Assembly: GCF_014189505.1 (NCBI RefSeq)
Contig: NZ_CP050302.1
Span: forward strand, 62,001 to 126,000
Source: Phyllobacterium sp. 628
Lineage (GTDB): Bacteria; Pseudomonadota; Alphaproteobacteria; Rhizobiales; Rhizobiaceae
Direction of reading: 5' to 3'
DNA length: 64,000 bases
The position numbers and the translations under genes are program-made. The notes under the pieces were generated by a model, which saw nothing but the letters and a program-made list of their open reading frames with translations, had not been told where the DNA came from and did not search any database. This document shows, piece by piece, positions 61,001 through 64,000 of this stretch (positions are counted from its first letter, which is position 1; each line of letters starts with the position of its first letter).

Positions 61001-61625
61001 CACCTTGGGGCGTGAACGGCTTTTGGCTACTGTTTATAGGGGCTTTAGAGATGGGAACAGCGACCTCTTTTCCTTCAGCATTGGTGATCGTCGCCGAAGT
61101 ATCGCCATGCTGGAAATCTTCATAGTGACTGGCGATGACCTTGCCGCTTTCACGGTCCACAATCCTGATTGTTCTGACATCGCCATTGTCGCTGGTCGGG
61201 TCAACCGTTTCGAGCCCAAGTCCCGCCGCTTCCATCTGCCTGATAATTTCAGGGCGGCTTAATCCGCGGTCCGCAACCATCTGGTCGATGCTTTTCCCGG
61301 CTTCGACATCAGCAAGAATGGATGGCGGCGCACCATTCTTGCTTGCGGCAACTGCGCTGTTGAACTTGACTTGGGATGCATCTGTAACCGGATCGATCTT
61401 CGGGATTACAAGCACCGTACCCATATCGAGCACCTGATCGACCCGCATGTTGTTGGCTTTGGCAAGAGCTTGACCGCCATCACTATAACCAAGGGCCTTT
61501 GCGATGATTTGCGGCGTTTGGCCTTGTTTCGCCGAATAGGTCGCTGCGGCGATCGCTGCCTGTTTTGCAAGTTCGATATTGCGGTAGAGTTTGGAAAACA
61601 GGATTGCGCCAGGACCGAACGTCAT
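58041..61625 (-). CDS. 1194-residue LysM-module protein, second candidate T3SS substrate
   Basis: Start at the ATG at 61625 (MTFGPGAILFSKLYRNIE), with GGAG eight bases upstream; the frame is open three bases further with a TTG. Residues 1-28 match the leader of the 2112-residue protein (FGP, K, RxIE, QxAIAAA). Residues about 29-78 are the LysM-like motif (QTPQIIAKALGYSDGGQALAKANNM...VLVIPKID), and the paralogous region runs to about 190. A second, more canonical LysM follows at about 213-265 (ENLDGIARVYNQARSDILEFNPI). The middle is helical and soluble. The C-terminal third has hydrophobic segments near 900-920 and 995-1060. No Sec signal is present. The function is unknown. Confidence 0.75.
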   Translation of the reverse strand: MTFGPGAILFSKLYRNIELAKQAAIAAATYSAKQGQTPQIIAKALGYSDGGQALAKANNMRVDQVLDMGTVLVIPKIDPVTDASQVKFNSAVAASKNGAPPSILADVEAGKSIDQMVADRGLSRPEIIRQMEAAGLGLETVDPTSDNGDVRTIRIVDRESGKVIASHYEDFQHGDTSATITNAEGKEVAVPISKAPINSSQKPFTPQGDPEQEVDGRVDHRIQKTENLDGIARVYNQARSDILEFNPIPDANRINEGGSLLVLSKERRTSLETINSLQADVDKAVSPAEKDDKTRALKLAVNTDLLSAAKNGGYAPETLKLYLDQRQGDLEALGPKTGAYKTIVSDERKAVEDGFNAVFKPLSSSITAAQQDPSRWGDVQTEITRQFETLAKDAPDGGEAAINNARETLKLYGPADIKFTDALDASGYEVLVGKPARSVQEAYSKGENKFNGLNGHAGKEAQREDGASRAAKTLNEVTKNLTPETAILILKEANKETNALGDPKTKVIDLIEQTIGKRTAIASGASPDHLLGGKNSNIADEIKFSLQLTQRDTVANYSSVMGHIVKAPQGKTIIDERALSIAKSIKSTQDQTFTDWENKLPEKTRGFTLDDKKKIGKEMGIPYPEIKAAMPDQIGEPFRKAVANGEDPSLTLAVIKQLKNSGDVANAAIVLDAAIKGADDLVANSRNIVGEFSKDHLVVADDWKSSLSTKQLTDGINESIAKNPGSKDKMDAQGTLIFRSLAALHGVESDLQGLPGFDRYQASIHTLEHDDQTQFAVNNSEGAWKEMGEAYIESTTPADKVPVPNTPSLFWSGRAVIGMHKTLAAYEALGGNKAYKPPTPGSIDLASRLNPAQVDGKLAQSSSVLLNGPNATTDPAARKAALESLSKSFDGSKFDPRAGITTASGFGKGLAAIQGLLYLGSTAENAANPDLLSKSFAVWLTGGIAYEAGQFGAGLARSVVENGRFPKGGFLDRASSFAEVSGTPKWNWFSKYFDRAGGVLMVAYTLDHVAKGKWANSAFAATTTLGTFLSMMKSPKAGLWGAGLAVVGIVGEMVYNNIRKSQAASYYEGPTEQFLIKANFRPEAAKILADHDDEGNSVGSIIEPLAKQLKMTPEALTEMLRTSTDDARLKEFVRNVHEVKPDKNSRQYPMSAPERLPPLKMPDGGTVSRDPSEGRARTIPELADWVGQNLILTN

Positions 61626-61658
61626 CAAATCATCTCCGGGTTACAGCAAAGCGCGGGA

Positions 61659-61718
61659 TCACAATTCTTTGCCAATCGAGTTATGAATTTGTCACAAGAC
61701 TGTCATATGACATCACAA
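61659..61718. promoter_or_regulatory. TCACAA cluster and palindrome upstream of the 1194-residue gene
   Basis: TCACAA occurs at 61659, 61692 and 61713 on the forward strand. Between the last two lies the perfect palindrome TGTCATATGACA (61701-61712), so TCACAA-like sites at 61692, 61703 (TCATAT) and 61713 follow each other at 11 and 10 bases. Further out, TTGTGA at 61850 and 61860 are 10 bases apart. Confidence 0.4.
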
Positions 61719-61897
61719 ATACCTAGCGCAAATTCGAGAATATTGCAGGCGATGCCATTATATTTTGTTGTATTTTTAGAGAAATTCACCAATTTGATGC
61801 GATATGTAGCCGATATGAAAGTCGCGGTTTTTCCTGTTATGAATATTCATTGTGAATTATTGTGATGATTGAGGTGGTCGTATGACAACCCTCATGC

Positions 61898-62905
61898 CTA
61901 GCCAGTTGCAACGGCGATGACAGAGACACAATCTCCAGCATTGACCAATCCTGGAAAATGCCGGGCTGCAAGGATACCGGACAATTTGGCCCGGATTTCT
62001 GCCGGGGCGATTCCAGTCCGGCCAACCGGATAGATGCGGGCAATGATTTGATCGGCTTCGACCGTATCGCCAAGGTCTATCAGCGTTTCGATCATGCCGC
62101 TTTCCTCGGCGAATGAAAAACAATCGCCCGATGGCATATCGATCCATCGCGTGTCCTGCAATTCAACGTCGCCGCTGACAATATTGGCATGGCGCAGGAT
62201 ATTGATGGCGCCGCGCTTGGCAATACGGATTGTTTCTGCTCGTGCCGTTCCGCCGCCGCCAAGTTCAGTCGTCACGAACGTCTTCCCTAAATCCTCGACG
62301 GTTGTGTCATACATGCCGACCGCATCAATCTCGAGCATCCGCATGGACCATGGGGCAGAAAATGCCCTTACAGCATCGAAGCCTCTTTTCTCCTGGGCCT
62401 TGTCGGGCAGCACATGCGCTGCGGCAAAGGGAAGGAAATCGAGCGTTTTGCCGCCCGAGTGGAAATCCAGGACGATGTCAGCGCGCGGCAATAGCTCGCG
62501 GGTGAAGTAATCGGCAATCTTTTGCGTCACGGTTCCGTCCGGGCGCCCCGGAAAGCTACGGTTCATGTTGCCCTTGTCTATGGGCGACGTGCGGGTACCC
62601 ACACGAAAGGCCGGATAGTTCATGGCTGGAACAATGATGACCGTTCCACTGACGTCTTTTGGATCGAGCGTGCGGGCAAGATCAAACAGGGCAATTGGTC
62701 CCTCATACTCGTCACCATGATTGCCGCCGGTCAATAGCGCTGTTGGGCCCTTGCCGTTACGGATAACAGCGATGGGGATCATCACTGATCCCCAGGCTGA
62801 ATCGTCCCGGCTGTAAGGCAGGCGCAGGAAACCGTGATGCACACCGTCTTTGTCAAAGTCCACGGTCGGTGTGATGGGCGAAACGGGAAGACTGTTTACA
62901 GGCAT
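61898..62905 (-). CDS. doeB: N-alpha-acetyl-L-2,4-diaminobutyrate deacetylase (ectoine degradation)
   Basis: 335 residues. It belongs to the succinylglutamate desuccinylase/aspartoacylase zinc family: LTGGNHGDEYEGPIALFDLA holds the first metal His and Glu, PAMNYPAFRVGTR follows, and VLDFHSGGKTLDFLPFA carries the second metal His. Its opening and the place right after a DoeA-type gene identify it as DoeB, which deacetylates the product of ectoine hydrolysis to 2,4-diaminobutyrate. It starts 7 bases after doeA. Ectoine then feeds into aspartate via genes that must lie outside the window. Confidence 0.9.
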   Translation of the reverse strand: MPVNSLPVSPITPTVDFDKDGVHHGFLRLPYSRDDSAWGSVMIPIAVIRNGKGPTALLTGGNHGDEYEGPIALFDLARTLDPKDVSGTVIIVPAMNYPAFRVGTRTSPIDKGNMNRSFPGRPDGTVTQKIADYFTRELLPRADIVLDFHSGGKTLDFLPFAAAHVLPDKAQEKRGFDAVRAFSAPWSMRMLEIDAVGMYDTTVEDLGKTFVTTELGGGGTARAETIRIAKRGAINILRHANIVSGDVELQDTRWIDMPSGDCFSFAEESGMIETLIDLGDTVEADQIIARIYPVGRTGIAPAEIRAKLSGILAARHFPGLVNAGDCVSVIAVATG

Positions 62906-62912
62906 GATGGTC

Positions 62913-64000
62913 TCAATTTTTCACAAAGAGCTGCCGGGGAACATTGGCAAGGCATTCGACGCCCGTATCGGTGATCAGAATACTTTCCGTGATCTCCAGC
63001 CCCATGGTTTCGAGCCACAGGCCGGTCATGAAATGGAACGTCATGCCGGGTTCCAGCACGGTTTTGTCACCGGGGCGCAGGCTCATTGTGCGCTCGCCCC
63101 AATCAGGCGGATAGGAAATGCCGATGGGATAGCCGGTACGGTTGTCTTTGACGATGCCGTATTTTTTCAACACGCCGAAGAAGGCATTGGCGATGTCTTC
63201 GCAGGTGTTGCCAGGTTTGGCGGCTGCCAGACCCGCTTCCATGCCTTCAAGCGTTGCCTTTTCAGCATCCAGAAATTCCTGGGTTGGCTTGCCCAGAAAG
63301 ACCGTGCGGGATAGCGGAACGTGATAGCGGTTGAAGCAGCCGGCGATTTCGAAGAACGTGCCCTCGCCGCTTTTCATCGGTTGATCATCCCATGTGAGAT
63401 GCGGCGCTGATGCGTCTGCACCGGATGGCAACAGCGGCACAATGGCAGGATAATCGCCGCCAAAATCCTTCGTGCCGCGAATGCCTGCATCGTAAATCTC
63501 GGCAACGAGATCACATTTGCGCATGCCGACTTCGACCTTGTCGACGATGCGCTGGTGCATGAGTTCGACGATGCGGGCGGCCTTGCGCATGTAGTCGAGT
63601 TCTGTTGCGCTTTTCACAGCACGCTGCCAGTTGACCAGTGCTGTACCATCGGCAAACCGGGCATTGGGCAGGTGCTTTTGCAGGGAACCAAAGGCAGCCG
63701 CGGAAAACCAGTAATTGTCCATTTCAACGCCGATGGTCTTGTTGCCCCAGCCGCGCTCTTCCAGCAGTTTCGAGAGGAAATCCATCGGATGACGTTCGGT
63801 GGATTGAACATAGTGATCGGGATAGCCGACGATATTGTCGTGATGGAGATAGGCGGTGCGCTTGGCCCCGTTGGCATCCTGTCCGCGCCCGTACCAGATT
63901 GGTTCGCCTTCAGGCGGTACGATCACAGCCTGATGCACATAGAACGACCAGCCGTCATATCCCGTCAGCCACGCCATGTTGGAAGGGTCGCTGCAGATGA
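62913..64000 (-). CDS. doeA: ectoine hydrolase (M24 peptidase family), N-terminus beyond window
   Basis: The frame is open to the right edge (reading DPSNMAWLTGYDGWSFYVHQ at its upstream end), so about 40 residues are missing. The creatinase/prolidase fold is seen in AAFGSLQKHLPNARFADGTALV and MRKAARIVELMHQRIVDKVEVGM; the C-terminal part has FFEIAGCFNRYHVPLSRT and MSLRPGDKTVLEPGMTFHFMTGL. Ectoine hydrolase opens the ectoine ring to N-acetyl-diaminobutyrate in the cytosol. Several metal ligands of true aminopeptidases are replaced, as in DoeA. Operon with doeB. Confidence 0.88.
   Translation of the reverse strand, partial: ICSDPSNMAWLTGYDGWSFYVHQAVIVPPEGEPIWYGRGQDANGAKRTAYLHHDNIVGYPDHYVQSTERHPMDFLSKLLEERGWGNKTIGVEMDNYWFSAAAFGSLQKHLPNARFADGTALVNWQRAVKSATELDYMRKAARIVELMHQRIVDKVEVGMRKCDLVAEIYDAGIRGTKDFGGDYPAIVPLLPSGADASAPHLTWDDQPMKSGEGTFFEIAGCFNRYHVPLSRTVFLGKPTQEFLDAEKATLEGMEAGLAAAKPGNTCEDIANAFFGVLKKYGIVKDNRTGYPIGISYPPDWGERTMSLRPGDKTVLEPGMTFHFMTGLWLETMGLEITESILITDTGVECLANVPRQLFVKN

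Overview
The window looks like chromosome or chromid DNA from an alphaproteobacterium of the Rhizobiales. The grounds are two Ku genes beside a LigD, DUF982 paralogues, a Pls/PosA-type synthetase, ROK/Gfo-Idh/ThuA sugar modules, ectoine-degradation genes and a type III secretion system (T3SS) with a Tad-pilus-like secretin. Genus is a guess (Brucella/Ochrobactrum or Phyllobacteriaceae relatives). I saw no rRNA, tRNA, CRISPR array or intact insertion sequence.

Layout. 1-6.9 kb: the N-terminal 1083 codons of a Pls/PosA-type adenylation/acyltransferase-like protein (runs off the left edge), a periplasmic alpha/beta hydrolase, a DUF1349 protein, a pentapeptide-repeat protein and a MarR regulator. 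7.0-13.3 kb: a carbohydrate module (ThuA-like protein, Gfo/Idh/MocA oxidoreductase, ROK repressor, ABC binding protein and two permeases, no ATPase), followed by a decapitated phosphoribosyltransferase remnant. 13.9-21.6 kb: a B12-binding-type radical SAM protein, a three-gene operon with two DUF982 proteins, exonuclease III, three overlapping tiny genes, catalase HPII, a 25-residue membrane peptide and a membrane protein. 21.7-28.0 kb: DNA maintenance (topoisomerase IB, Ku, LigD, second Ku) and an L,D-transpeptidase.

28.0-44.2 kb: a nearly complete T3SS. The leftward arm holds sctU, then (past a rightward TPR lipoprotein gene) a CpaD-like lipoprotein, a CpaC/RcpA-like secretin, sctV, a YscY-like and a YscX-like gene, sctD and a 56-codon needle candidate. 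The rightward arm starts with a protein made only of secretin N-domains (SctC1 type), a 61-residue protein, then sctI-J-K-L-N-O-Q-R-S-T. Two features stand out. SctU has SRDR where the self-cleaving NPTH motif should be, and there is no sctP ruler gene between sctO and sctQ or anywhere else in the window. Both are parts of the usual substrate-specificity switch.

44.2-61.6 kb: likely accessory and cargo genes. They comprise a hotdog thioesterase, an unknown 156-residue protein, an XRE/MmyB-type regulator, two very large proteins (2112 and 1194 residues) sharing the same N-terminal module with a LysM-like fold, an SRPBCC protein, and a solute-binding protein/OmpR-type regulator/histidine kinase sensing set. 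TTGTGA/TCACAA half-sites, some in 10-11-bp direct repeats, lie upstream of the secretin operon, both giant genes and the needle candidate, suggesting one regulon. 61.9-64 kb: ectoine catabolism (doeB and the truncated doeA).

The candidate undescribed system is the whole 28-62 kb unit: a T3SS with a Tad-type outer-membrane module, a non-cleavable SctU, no ruler, and giant LysM-module proteins as probable substrates.
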